Part shown: positions 1-11,000 of the stretch, one piece after another | Layout of the letters: each line of letters starts with the position of its first letter | Position numbering within the stretch: position 1 is the stretch's first letter | From: Xiphias gladius | Taxonomy: Eukaryota > Chordata > Actinopteri > Istiophoriformes > Xiphiidae | Assembly: GCF_016859285.1 (NCBI RefSeq) | Contig: NC_053414.1 | Location: 2,152,017-2,216,016 of the forward strand | DNA length: 64,000 nucleotides | Direction of reading: 5' to 3' | Position numbers and translations under genes: made by a program | The notes under the pieces: model-generated | The model's input: only the letters and a program-made list of their open reading frames with translations | What the model was told of the DNA's origin: nothing | Database searches by the model: none

Positions 1-378
1 TACCGTTTATCGCTCAGTGCTGCTGTTTGCTCAACACATTCCCTGATTCTCAGACACTATTTTTTTTATGACGGCAGTAAGGGGGTTAACAGGATCAGGT
101 ATTGATCATTTAACTTCAACAATCAAGACATTTCAGAATAATGATTGTTTATCATTTTTGTTTTAATGTGAAAAGTTCTTTTCATTGATTTGTTGTGGGG
201 CTTTCATACATCTCATGGCCTTCATCAGTGGATGGAGTTTGCTCAGTTGCCATTGAGGGAAACATCATCCGCTGATGTAGGCCACAACATGTAGCTGAAA
301 GCCTGGAAGAAATCTAGTAAGTGGACCTTGAGTTAAGAATTGGACTCTGATGTTTTTCAGTTATTTTGTGGAAGTGAC
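1..378. other. intron 3 of the left calpain (partial)
   Basis: I see no coding exon, RNA gene or clear repeat here on either strand. The calpain exon 4 that should come next on the minus strand is absent, so it lies outside the window. Confidence 0.6.
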
Positions 379-497
379 CTGGAAGTGGAAGATGCCGGCG
401 TACTGAGAGGTGAAGCTCTGACCAGGAGGAACCACTCTGCTCAGAATCTGAGGGTCCAGAGTCAGAGAGGCCACGGCAGCCAGCAGCCAGCAGTCAC
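379..497 (-). CDS. left calpain coding exon 3 with catalytic cysteine
   Basis: The 119-nt exon runs from a CTGTCAG acceptor to a CAG/GTCACTT donor and encodes [19 protein letters not shown]...YAGIFHFQ. It is co-linear with exon 3 of the two complete calpains in the window. The nucleophile Cys is present. Confidence 0.92.
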
Positions 498-539
498 CTG
501 ACAGACAGAAAGCAGGTCACATGATCACATCTGTACTGA

Positions 540-577
<38 letters not shown>

Positions 578-2287
578 CTCACCCAGAACTCCCTGACAGA
601 TGTCTGTTCTTTTTGCTCCGTCAACAATGAACTGAGGATCAGACCACAGCTCCTGATTGGACGAGACAGCAGGTGATTAACGACTGTCATCACCATCATC
701 ATCATCATCATCAATATAAAACAATGACTGGTAGGAACAACTTCCGTTTATTCAAGTTTCATCATCTGCGTTTACATTTTATACAGTTTTCATTACAAAC
801 TACCGGGAAGGTGTCGTGAACGACATATCCAACACCTGTCACCTGTCCAGGTGTAACAGCAGCACTGATGTGTGTCCATAGTCGTCTGGTTAACGTTTAA
901 CTCAAACTGAGTCAGACTCTTATTTTATTAACAGGAAGTGTTTTGATTGTACCATTGATATCTTTAAACTGGTAAGAGGCAGGTATAGCCAGCGTCACTG
1001 CACAGGGGAACTGGGCGGATGGATACACTGTTGTTTGTCAAGAAATAGTTCTAAAAAGTAACACCTCCTAAAACCATAAAGTAAAGATTAAACAAATAAG
1101 ATCTAACGTGTTAATCTGTGAGCTTCAGAGGAGCTGGTAGGGGGTTTGTTACCTTTAGACAGAGCCACACTAGTTGTTTCCAGAGTTTATGCTAAGCTAA
1201 ACAGCCACATCCTGACTGCTGCTCTGTACTGAACTTACTGATATGAGATTAATATCCATCTAAACATCTGAATGTCATAAAGAAAGAAAATAAGAGAAAT
1301 TCCCAAAGTGCCGAACTGTTCCTTTAAGTACTAAATGAACATGTTTGCAGATGATGCAATTTTGTCTGTAGACGAAGGAAACATAATTGTTTAACAAATT
1401 AACATGAACTGTGTCAGATATTTCTCTTTTCACTCAGGAAACATTAAACATACCAAGACTACCAAGACTTTTCAGACCCCTGAGGAGAGTTTTTTAACCA
1501 GCGACAAATCTAGAGACTTGTTGGGCAGAAAAGTGTCGAGCGTGTTTTTCGGTGAACGCTGTCTCGTGTTTAACAGAGTGAGTTTGTTACAGCGTCTGGA
1601 TCGTCTCCATTAATGACAGTCTGTACAAAACGCAGCTTAAAAAGATTTACATACACACTGATATTGTGATAGCAGCTTGAAACATAATAACAGTTAATGA
1701 TAAAGACAGAATCAGTTAAGTTTAGCTTGACTTCAGTTTTCTTTTTACTTTCATCGTTATAAATCACGTATATATATATATATATATAATACATTACATT
1801 ATGAAGTCACAAACATGCAGCTGAACGACTTTTGGAGTAGGTTTTGCTGACAACACTGTCCGAAACAGGTGTTACTCTGAAGTGAAACGTAGAATCCAAG
1901 GTTCATCTTTGACCTCTGTAAGAGCAGTTGACTAAATTATGTTAGCACAAGGTCCATTTAATAGCTGTTCTGGACTTTTCGAGCATATCACACCATCTTC
2001 CTCAGCTGATGGGTCCTGGATTGTAGGCATTTAAATTTCCATTGCTCTGAGCACTTTTAGGATTTAAAGATTTAATTCAAATGATTACTAAGCAAAATGT
2101 AGCTGCTGAGGAAGATCATGTGATACAGTTGAAATCTCCAGAACAGCTACTAAATGGACCTTGTGATTAAATCATTTTGTCATCATCAGGATGTTGCTTG
2201 TTCAGATTGTGGCTGTAATGAAAACAAACAGGATCGATCTCTGATCTGAGTCCGACCGCAGAGACCTGAACCAGGTTACCATGGAGA

Positions 2288-2386
<99 letters not shown>

Positions 2387-3703
2387 TAGCCACCTCTCTG
2401 TTGTGAACTCTGGTTTCAATGTAAATCTGAAGAAACAAACTGTTTGTAGCTTTAAACCAAAGAATTTTGATTTTTTTTCAGTGTGAAATGCTCCTTTATT
2501 ATATCCCTTTATTTTACCCCTGAGTCAGTTTTCTCTGTGTAATGTTACAGAGTCTCTGGTGGTTATTATCCCACAGTTGATTCTCACCGTCTTTTCAGCT
2601 CTATGGCATTTTAGTCTCTTTTAGCTTCTAGTTTTGGTTTCGAACAGGTCTTGTTCAGAGGCTGTTTTCATCAAACATCTCCGATAAACCCAAAAACCTA
2701 AACTGGCCTTCACAAAAACACAATGAAAAGGCTAACGATGAATGTTTTGACGACAAAACTCTGTGAAGAAAAGATGGGGAACAGTTTGGTTCCTGTTTGT
2801 ACAGTTTGTAATTGATGCTGGTTCTTTGCTTTGTTGGTGCTTTTCCCATCAGCTCCGACACTGACGACGTTCCTGTTTAATGCATCTGTATTTTTATGTT
2901 GATTTTTCATGTTTTGTGTTGCAGCATTTTGTATGAAATGTGCTACTTAAATTATATGATAAACTATCATCATGATAAAGTACAAAGTATTACTGCTATG
3001 GCTGCTGAGATGAAAGCAAGAAGAGCAGCGTCACTGTTCAAAAAACAAACAAATCAAAACTAAAAATCACTGCTGCTGTTTTTTTTTTTGACTTGATTCA
3101 AACACACTTCGCCAGAGACTAAGGGCACTCGACTGGTGCTCAACTGATTCATCTATTGACTGAGAAACCAACTGACAACACTCATCAATTCTTTCTCTGA
3201 CTTGTTAGAAACAAGATAGTCTCTCATTCTCTCTTGTTTCTCTAGTGTGTCAGATTTTTTGCTTTTCTCTGTTTTATGTCACAGTCAACTGAAGGTCAGA
3301 ATGTTGGTTGTACAAAACCAGACATCTGAAGACGGCTCCTTGGACTCTGAGAAACTGGTATGAACGTTTTCACTCTGACATTTTACAGGATGAACTATCA
3401 GAAAACGATAGACATATTAATCAATAATGGAAATAATCACACACAGTCGGTGTCTCAGCTCACCGTGGGTCGTTTCCACTCCACTCCAATGGTTTTGGAT
3501 GAGTAGCGTCCCAGCTGGTTGTATCCCAGAGAGTCCCAGTTTGCAGGGAAGGTTGGGTCGCAGAACAGTGAGCCAGTCTGCAGACACTCCCTCCGCAGCT
3601 GCTCAAAGTTCTGCTGGTTGAAGGGGACGGCGTTGGCCTGGCTGCCGGCACCGTCCACTTCCCGGGCCTTCTTCCTGGCCAGCTCAGCTGCTGTGCTCGC
3701 CAT
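379..3703 (-). CDS. classical calpain catalytic subunit, CAPN8/CAPN2-like, 5' part only
   Basis: This is the amino-terminal part of a Ca2+-activated cytosolic cysteine protease. Three coding exons read right to left: 3464-3703 (240 nt, starts [18 protein letters not shown]), 583-652 (70 nt, TDICQGVLG) and 379-497 (119 nt, [19 protein letters not shown]). The sizes 70 and 119 nt equal those of capn2 in this window, all joints are GT-AG, and the frame stays open. Cys106 in GDCWLL is the catalytic nucleophile, so the visible part is intact. The next exon (FWQ...DDRLP type) is not found in 1-378, so the gene continues off the left edge. It lies head to head with capn2, ATG to ATG about 2.4 kb. 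The same divergent layout of human CAPN8 and CAPN2 suggests capn8, but the visible residues alone do not separate capn8 from an extra capn2-like paralogue, so no symbol is given. Confidence 0.9.
543..576. repeat. (GT)n microsatellite
   Basis: An uninterrupted GT dinucleotide run about 6 bases from the donor of the left calpain's exon 2 (on the minus strand, CA repeats just inside the intron). Confidence 0.95.
1098..1326 (+). repeat. dispersed teleost repeat, 'gctaagctaa' family, copy 1
   Basis: A diverged copy of a repeat that recurs at 17548-17736 (same strand) and 19175-19535 (opposite strand). Shared blocks are a 'tttccag..tttatgctaagctaa' core and an end like 'gaactgttcctttaag'. The family is familiar from teleost introns. 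Its class is not decided from this sequence. Confidence 0.6.
1769..1788. repeat. (TA)n microsatellite
   Basis: A run of about ten TA units in the left calpain's intron 1. Confidence 0.9.
2289..2381. repeat. (CA)n microsatellite, about 46 units
   Basis: A long uninterrupted CA run of about 92 bp in the left calpain's intron 1. Two minus-strand open frames across it (poly Cys-Val) are artefacts of the repeat. Confidence 0.97.
3464..3703 (-). CDS. left calpain coding exon 1 (anchor helix and start of protease core)
   Basis: The ATG at 3703-3701 opens an 80-codon exon ending KRPT before a GTGAGC donor. The first ~20 residues ([18 protein letters not shown]) are the usual classical-calpain anchor helix. 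They are followed by the family pattern [20 protein letters not shown] and then a [20 protein letters not shown] stretch. A CCGCAG with a pyrimidine run lies just upstream of the ATG, so a 5' untranslated intron is possible but unproven. Confidence 0.9.
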
Positions 3704-3728
3704 CCAGAGTCTGCGGAGAGTCTACCTA

Positions 3729-3816
3729 AGTCTTCAGATGGTCTGCTGAAAGTCTTCAGAGGGTCTCCTGAAAGTCTTCAGAGGGTCCATCGAAAGTCTT
3801 CAGAGGGTCTACTGAA
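3729..3816. repeat. 22-bp tandem repeat upstream of the left calpain ATG
   Basis: Four 22-bp units start at 3729, 3751, 3773 and 3795, each beginning AGTCTTCAGA and ending in GAA. A fifth broken unit starts at 3817. The array begins 26 bp upstream of the ATG (minus strand), so it sits in the 5' untranslated region or core promoter. Confidence 0.9.
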
Positions 3817-4160
3817 AGTCTGCCGAGAGTGTGTCAGTCAATATTCAGGCCAGAGTCTGCAAACGTCTGGTGTAGTTTCAGAAATGTTGATGATGGTCTG
3901 TTCAGGGTCTGGCTGAGGTGTAAAGTGTGATATGTAAGTGAAGTGTGTGTGCTGTGGGTGTTTGTGAATGTGTGAGTGTGGAAAGGTGTGAGGGGGTGGA
4001 GCCTTGGTCCAGGTGAGGGAGCAGTGTGATATCAGCTGACTCTGAATTATTCAGGGAGCAAACCGTCTGATGTTTGCACAAACAACCAACGCCTGAAACA
4101 CACCTGGGTCTGAACTCAAACCCTCTCTGCTGCCCCAAAACGTCCAAAGAAAAGGGACAG

Positions 4161-4499
4161 ATGACCAGCAGTTCAGACTCTGCCTACATATCCAGACCAC
4201 CAGCAGCTCAGAAAGGTCTGGATTGGAAACTTGAGTTTCTCGACTCTTACATCACTGAAACTGGACCAACTGTGGAGCTGCAGAAGAACTCCAACCTCCT
4301 CATGGTTAAAAAAGGAAAACAGACGTCCGTCACCCCTCTGTCTCCCCCTGCTGTCCTTATGAGGCTCAAACCCTCCAGACTTTCCCGCACCCTACTGAGC
4401 CTTCATACACTTCTCAGGGCCCCTACAACCCACGACCTACAGGTGGCTAATTCAGACCAGGTGCAGCGGCAGGATCCAGGTAAGGAGGATACCAGTTGA
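4161..4499 (+). CDS. unidentified 112-residue ORF, coding-like
   Basis: I do not recognise this product. The ATG at 4161 opens 112 codons without interruption (start MTSSSDSAYISRPPAAQK, end DPGKEDTS). The frame is also open upstream to about 4074. Codon choice looks like real coding sequence, with many CTG, CAG and AAG. CAG/GTAAGG at about 4475-4485 would be a perfect splice donor, so this may be an exon and not a complete ORF. An AATAAA lies at 4808-4813. It sits between the divergent calpains on the capn2 strand. It could be a small lineage-specific gene, the end of a retroelement (the tail 'aataaagccaatatgaa' is LINE-like) or chance. Confidence 0.25.
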   Translation: MTSSSDSAYISRPPAAQKGLDWKLEFLDSYITETGPTVELQKNSNLLMVKKGKQTSVTPLSPPAVLMRLKPSRLSRTLLSLHTLLRAPTTHDLQVANSDQVQRQDPGKEDTS

Positions 4500-5995
4500 G
4501 ATCTGACTCCTCCAGACTCAGCAGGATCTGCTGTGTCCTGTAGACCACCAGAGAAACTAGACTTTGAATTTTAGAAACTTCCTTTAGTTTTCAGAGAGAG
4601 ACTCTTTTTTTTCAGACTAAAGAAGCTTGAAATGACTTTTTTTTTTTAAACTTTTTACAATATTTAACTTTTTTTTAACCTTATTTCATTATTTTACGTC
4701 GATAAAGTTACGATGTGCAAATCATTCGTTGCCATTTTTTACTGCTCTTCCCTTGTAAACCCTGTAAAACATGTTGTGGTGATATTGTATTTAATCATGG
4801 TCAAGTCAATAAAGCCAATATGAATTTGAAAGAGACTCAGACTGGAGTGTGTTTTAAATCAATTACCTTTATGGATCAGTGATTGATCATCACGTAAGAA
4901 AGAGGAAAGCTCTGGGTTCATCCTCTCACATCCCTCCGCACACTGACTCTTCATCATCCTGACTGTTACTGATGATTTTTATATTTTTCATCCTGTAAAA
5001 CCTGTTCAGGACCGGATGAAGACTGATGCGGATTCACATCAGAGAGATTCACCAAGGCTGTTTATGTGAACACGTTTTACGCTTTATTATCATGGAGACT
5101 TTTTCAAACTTTGTAAAGAACTTTCTTTGACCTTTTTGAGACTTTGACCATTTTTGAACTTTGGCTCAACAACATCTCATTTTTCCACCAGAGAAAGGTT
5201 TTAAAAGGTTTCCGTTACCGAGATGTTTTTAACGACACTTTCTATCCTCACGGTCGCAGGAGTAAAATGTTTTGCTGTTGTCCAGTAACTCTGCTAAACT
5301 TAACGTGTCTGATGCACATTGGATTTTTTTTAAAGACTTTTTACCCATTTTCATGAATTTTGTAGACATTTTTCAGACTAAAGTGACTTTTTAAAAACTT
5401 TTTACTTGTTAAGACGCTGAAAGACATTCTAGACTCAACTTTGTACTTTAGACTGTGATGAGCCTCGTTGGCCTAGAAAAACACCCCGACTACTTTGGAG
5501 AGACTGTTGTGAGACTTCTGTTGGCTGGATGCTCGTGTACACGTGTAGGAAGACCTACCTGGACGACTTTGAGGCCTAGCTTTAAGGGGTCAGAGCTCAA
5601 TCCTGCTGGCGCCTCAGTGATGTGACTATGTGAGTCGTTATGGGACCTTCCCTCCTCTTGTCCTGTGTGTGGTCCCGTGCCGGACACGTCTCTGTAGTAG
5701 TTGTGGGACATCAGAGAATCAAGGTGGACACGGAGCTGGCCGGTTTGCATTTTCTGCCTGATGCTGCTGTAACAGTCCCATGGGAACCTGCCCTGAGGCT
5801 TTTGGCGGGGGCTGGGCTGTCCACATGCTTTGGGCCCTACCGGCTGTGGGACACGTTATTTCCAGGAGACTTTCTCGAAGTGACTGACTCGGTCACCTGC
5901 TCTTGTCGGTCGGTCTGGGGACTACACGCAGATCCAGAGCTGCAGCTGGTTTTAAACAGAGAGAGAGGTGGAGAGACACTGTGAGACGGCGGGGA
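4500..5995. other. spacer between divergent calpains
   Basis: The stretch 4560-5450 is T-rich with degenerate 'gactttttcaaactttt' type runs. From about 5455 to 5900 the sequence is more GC-balanced and has open frames on both strands (for example 5640-5984 plus) that match no family I know. No gene is supported. A diverged mobile-element fragment is possible in 5455-5900. Confidence 0.4.
4808..4813 (+). promoter_or_regulatory. AATAAA polyadenylation-like signal
   Basis: AATAAA lies about 310 bp downstream of the unidentified ORF. The sequence around it also resembles the 3' tail of fish LINEs, so it need not belong to a host gene. Confidence 0.3.
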
Positions 5996-6147
5996 GAGGG
6001 AGCTGGCTCCTCCTCTGTCGGTCCGTGTTCGGGGCGGAGGTCTGACTCTGAAAATCTGCGCTGGGAGGAAAAGTTTGATCAGAAGAAGCTGCGAAATCTT
6101 TTTCACGCGGACGTGAAACTCTCTGGATCCTCTTCTTCTCCTCCACC
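5996..6147 (+). promoter_or_regulatory. capn2 proximal promoter / 5' UTR
   Basis: A GC-rich block ends at the capn2 ATG. It contains a GC box (GGGGCGGAG, 6031-6039) and a strong Kozak context (CTCCACCATGT). No TATA box is obvious, and the exact transcription start cannot be read. Confidence 0.5.
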
Positions 6148-7617
6148 ATGTCCGGCGTGGCGTCCACTCTGGCCAAGAAGCGGGCCATGGCCGCGGGTTT
6201 CGGCACCAACGCCAACGCGGTGCGGTACCTGAACCAGGACTTCGCGTCTCTGCGGGCGCAGTGCCGCTCCGCCGGACAGCTCTTCTGCGACCCGACCTTC
6301 CCCGCCGCGCCCGAGTCCTTGGGCTTCAAGGAGCTGGGCCGGAGCTCCTATAAGGTCCGGGGAGTCACCTGGAAGAGGCCCACGGTAAGAATCCGGGCCT
6401 GGTCCCGGATTTGGGTCTTGCTCAGAAAGGGTGGGTTACTTTGGAGGAGTGGGTGGGGCTGGACGGGTGGGTGGGGTGGCTGTGGTGAGGGGGGTGGATT
6501 AGTTTGTCTCCAAAATACCTGAGGAGACACACAGAGGGACTCAAACATAAAAACGTCCAACAGGATTTGTCACGTATCTGATGAAGCTTCGTGGGATCTG
6601 TACCTGTGTTATTACTGATCCACGGTACAATGTTACAGGAACGTTATGGAGACGTTATGGAGAAAGGTCTAGTAGGACAAGCAGTGAAACGTCAGACACT
6701 GTAAAGTATTTGTATTTGTTTATGGTAAATGTAGACAACGGTCCTTGTATCTGCATATTTATATTTGATAATAGTGTAAATGTTCTTATAATCGAGACAA
6801 AGACCGTCTGGACTCAAGTTGAAACCTCAAATACACATAAACAACAATGTTCACAACCAGAAGCAAGAACTCGCTGCTGCGTTCAGAGACGCCTGCAGCC
6901 AAAAATAGGGGGATCAAGTCAATTAGGATTTTTAATTCACTCAATAAGAAATCATTCATTACAAAGGCTGCACCTGAAAGTGCATTGGAAATACCATCAA
7001 GTTCCCGAAAGTTACCGTTAAGTTACTTCAGACGGGTCAAGTCTCTACATCAGGAACTTTAGAGACCAACGGGTCCGGTATCAGAGAGTGGAAACCGTTT
7101 TACTCTTTAGTTACAGCAGAGACATTTTTGATCTTTGAAAACACAAGAGAAATATTATAGAGATGATCAAAATCTTCCGAAGCCTGTAACCAGACACCAC
7201 ATCCAGTAGTTACTGCAGAAATCTCATCTGTAGTTCGATCAGAGTACGTGGAGTTTACGGTAGAAACCTTAGAGAAATATCTTGAATAGAATCACGTAAA
7301 CACAGCGAGTCATCACAGCTGCAGACACATTGATTATTACTGTGATGGTGGAAGTAAACCGTCTGACTTTTACTGGACTTTATTATGTGCAGAGCACAAA
7401 TGTCACATGAGTGATTTTGCTAATACAACAGGAACCTTTTATTATGAAAACGGTGAGTCACAGACTATCAGAGACCATAAATACCAGAGAGCTGAGCCAC
7501 TCCACTCTCAGGAAGAGTGGAGGTTCCTGGTCTGAGGGACCAGGGCCTGGAGGAGTGGGGACGGTGGTACTGCAACATCCATTCAGTATATTTCAATTAA
7601 TTTATTAGAATCACCCC

Positions 7618-7674
<57 letters not shown>

Positions 7675-8047
7675 AAACAGTAACAGCACTCTGTGATACA
7701 CACTGTACTTTTCACGAGTGTCCTCGTGCAGATGTGTCACTCTGAGTGTTTTCAGTCAGAAGCAGGAAGTAGAGGGCAGAGGAAACGAGGGAGCGACAAC
7801 CGTAGCACGACATGTTTTAATGTTTCCAGCCCCAGGTTTAACCGAGGGACAGTTTATAGAGAGAGAAGATAAATATAACTTCCTCAGACTTTCTTCTCTA
7901 CATGTTTACTGTGAGTCTGGTAGAGGTTGTATTTTGTCTTGTGTTGATACGCTCACGTGCTTCATTGGAAATTCATAAATCAGAGCAGAAAAAAGCTGCA
8001 CGGACACTATATATACAAGTATATATTCTACAGAAATCAACAGTAAG

Positions 8048-8081
<34 letters not shown>

Positions 8082-11000
8082 TAATAATAATAATAATAAT
8101 GACTAAGAAAACTTCACAGTTGTAGTTCTGGTTCTGTGAAACCTGCAGGATGTTTCAGACCCGACGTTACCTGTCGAGCGTTTTAATGTTTTTTCACAGA
8201 TATTTGAAGAATTTATAAAATTGTTTAAAGAAGAAAACCTGATGTTGTCCCAAAGTAAACTCCAGTAAAAGGGTCTTGGCTTCTGGCACTAAAGCTGGTC
8301 TGAGACTAAATTTAGACCAAAATGGACAATCTAACGATGGATGGATGACTGAATGGGCCAACATCAGAGAGACGCAAAACAACATCAGAGAGTCGCAAAA
8401 CGACAACAACAAAATGCAAAATGACCACAAAGAGACGCAGAACAACAACAACAAAATACAAAACGACCACAAAGAGACGCAAAACAACAACAAAATACAA
8501 AACGACCACAAAGAGACGCAAAACAACAACAAAATGCAAAACAACAACAACGAACGCAAAATGACCACAAAGAGACGCAAAGAGAGGCAAAAACAACAAC
8601 AACAAAACGCAAGACGACCACAAAGAGACGCAAAACAACAACAACGCAAAATGACCACAAAGAGATGCAGAACAACAACTAAACGCAAAATGACCACAAA
8701 GAGATGAAGAACAACAACTAAACGCAAAATGACCACAAAGAGATGAAGAACAACAACTAAACGCAAAATGACCACAAAGAGACGCAAAACAACAACAACG
8801 CAAAATGACCACAAAGAGATGAAGAACAACAACTAAACGCAAAACCACCACAAAGAGACGCAAAATGCCCACAAAGAGACGCAAAACAACAACAACAAAA
8901 TACAAAACGACCACAAAGAGACGCAAAACAACAACAACAAAATGCAAAACGACCACAAAGAGACGCAAAACAACTAAACGCAAAATGTCCACAAAGAGAT
9001 GAAGAACAACAACTAAACGCAAAACCACCACAAAGAGACGCAAAACAACAACAAAACGCAAAACGACCACAAAGAGACGCAAAATGACCACAAAGAGACG
9101 CAAAACAACAACAACGAACGCAAAACGACCACAAAGAGACGCAAAATGACCACAAAGAGACGCAAAACAACAACAACAAAATACAAAACGACCACAAAGA
9201 GACGCAAAACAACAACAAAATACAAAACGACCACAAAGAGACGCACAACAACAACTAAACGCAAAACCACCACAAAGAGACGCAAAACAACAACAACTAA
9301 AAGCAAAACCACCACAAAGAGAGGCAAAACAACAACAACAAAATACAAAACGACCACAAAGAGACGCAAAACAACAACAACAAAATGCAAAACGACCACA
9401 AAGAGACGCAAAACAACTAAACGCAAAATGTCCACAAAGAGATGAAGAACAACAACTAAACGCAAAACCACCACAAAGAGACGCAAAACAACGACAAAAT
9501 GCAAAACGACCACAAAGAGACGCAAAACAACAACAAAACGCAAAACGACCACAAAGAGACGCAAAATGACCACAAAGAGACGCAAAACAACAACAACAAA
9601 ATACAAAACGACCACAAAGAGACGCAAAACAACAACAACTAAACGCAAAACCACCACAAAGAGACGCAAAACAACAACAACTAAACGCAAAACCACCACA
9701 AAGAGACGCAAAATGACCACAAAGAGACGCAAAACAACAACAACAAAATGCAAAACGACCACAAAGAGACGCAAAACAACAACAAAACGCAAAACAACCA
9801 CAAAGAGACGCAAAATGACCACAAAGAGATGCAAAACAACAACAACAAAAAATACAAAACGACCACAAAGAGACGCAAAACAACAACAACAACAAACGCA
9901 AAATGACCACAAAGAGACGCAGAACAACAACTAAACGCAAAACGACCACAAAGAGAGGCAAAACAACAACAACAAAATACAAAACCACCACAAAGAGAGG
10001 CAAAACAACAACTAAGAAACGCAAAACGACCACAAAGAGACGCAAAACAACAACGAAACGCAAAATGACCACAAAGAGAAGCAAAGAGAGGCAAAACAAC
10101 AACAACGAAACACAAAATGACCACAAAGAGAAGCAAAGAGAGGCAAAACAACAACAACGAAACACAAAATGACCACAAAGACACGTGAAATGATCACAAA
10201 GTCGTCCAAAATGAGAAGTTGATGATGGGAAGGGGGATTGACCAACAGTAACATTTACGTGACCTTCTTCTTGGTTAAAAAACAGAACAGATGAAACACC
10301 TGTAGTGAATCAGCAGCTGTATCTGATCCAGTGTCTGATCCAGTATCTGAGCCGTGTATATTCTGAATGTTCAGGTAAGATCTGTGTCTCAGTCTCATCT
10401 CTCTCTGTCGTCCATCAGGAACTGGTCTCTAACCCTGAGTTCATCGTGGGCGGAGCCACCAGGACAGACATCTGCCAGGGAGCTCTGGGTGAGTTTTCCT
10501 GACTGTCCCTGAACACACCACAGAGCAGCTCACAGTTTGCCGGTTGAACACTGATTGAGGGGCTGCTGCTCGTGTGCAGACAGGTAGACAGGTACGCTGT
10601 CAGTTTCCTGATCAGGTGACTCGTCTGAACTTGTTTCATCAAGTGGAGACAAACAGAAGCAGTTGAACTTAATTTGGAGAAGAAATTGTGTCTGAGACAA
10701 TGTAGGAAAAATTCAAGCAATTGATGTAATGGACTAAATAATTCATTAATATAGGATCAATCAAATCAAATGGTTTATTAATTCATTAACTATTTAACCA
10801 ATTAGACCATATTAAATCTATTATTTTGAATTAAACAATTAATGTATATCTTCTAATGTTATTTTAACACCTTTTTACATTTAATATGTGCTTTGACATA
10901 TAGATACATTTTTTATTTGATCATTTTTCTACTTTTTTGCAGTTTTATATGCAAATCCAAGGGTAAAAATATTTTTCAGAAGAGGAAGAAACTGAGATAA

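Larger units (their letters stand above)
653..3463 (-). other. intron 1 of the left calpain
   Basis: This 2.8 kb intron holds microsatellites (CAT repeat 688-712, TA repeat 1769-1788, CA repeat 2289-2381) and one copy of a dispersed repeat at about 1098-1326. The rest is AT-rich sequence without a supported gene. Confidence 0.7.
6385..8335 (+). other. capn2 intron 1, first part
   Basis: It starts GC-rich and has no supported gene. It carries a CA microsatellite (7620-7668) and an AAT trinucleotide run (8048-8100). It leads into the large minisatellite below. Confidence 0.6.

Noticed and set aside
2167-2438. Two minus-strand frames with long Cys-Val runs
   Set aside because: Translation of a (CA)n microsatellite.
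5640-6329. Overlapping frames on both strands around the capn2 start
   Set aside because: They are shadows of the GC-rich promoter and first exon, with no family similarity.
8312-10165. A 617-codon minus-strand open frame and several other long frames here
   Set aside because: They are low-complexity Cys/Phe/Val/Leu translations of a tandem repeat that lacks stop codons in that direction. There is no domain, no splice logic and no start context.
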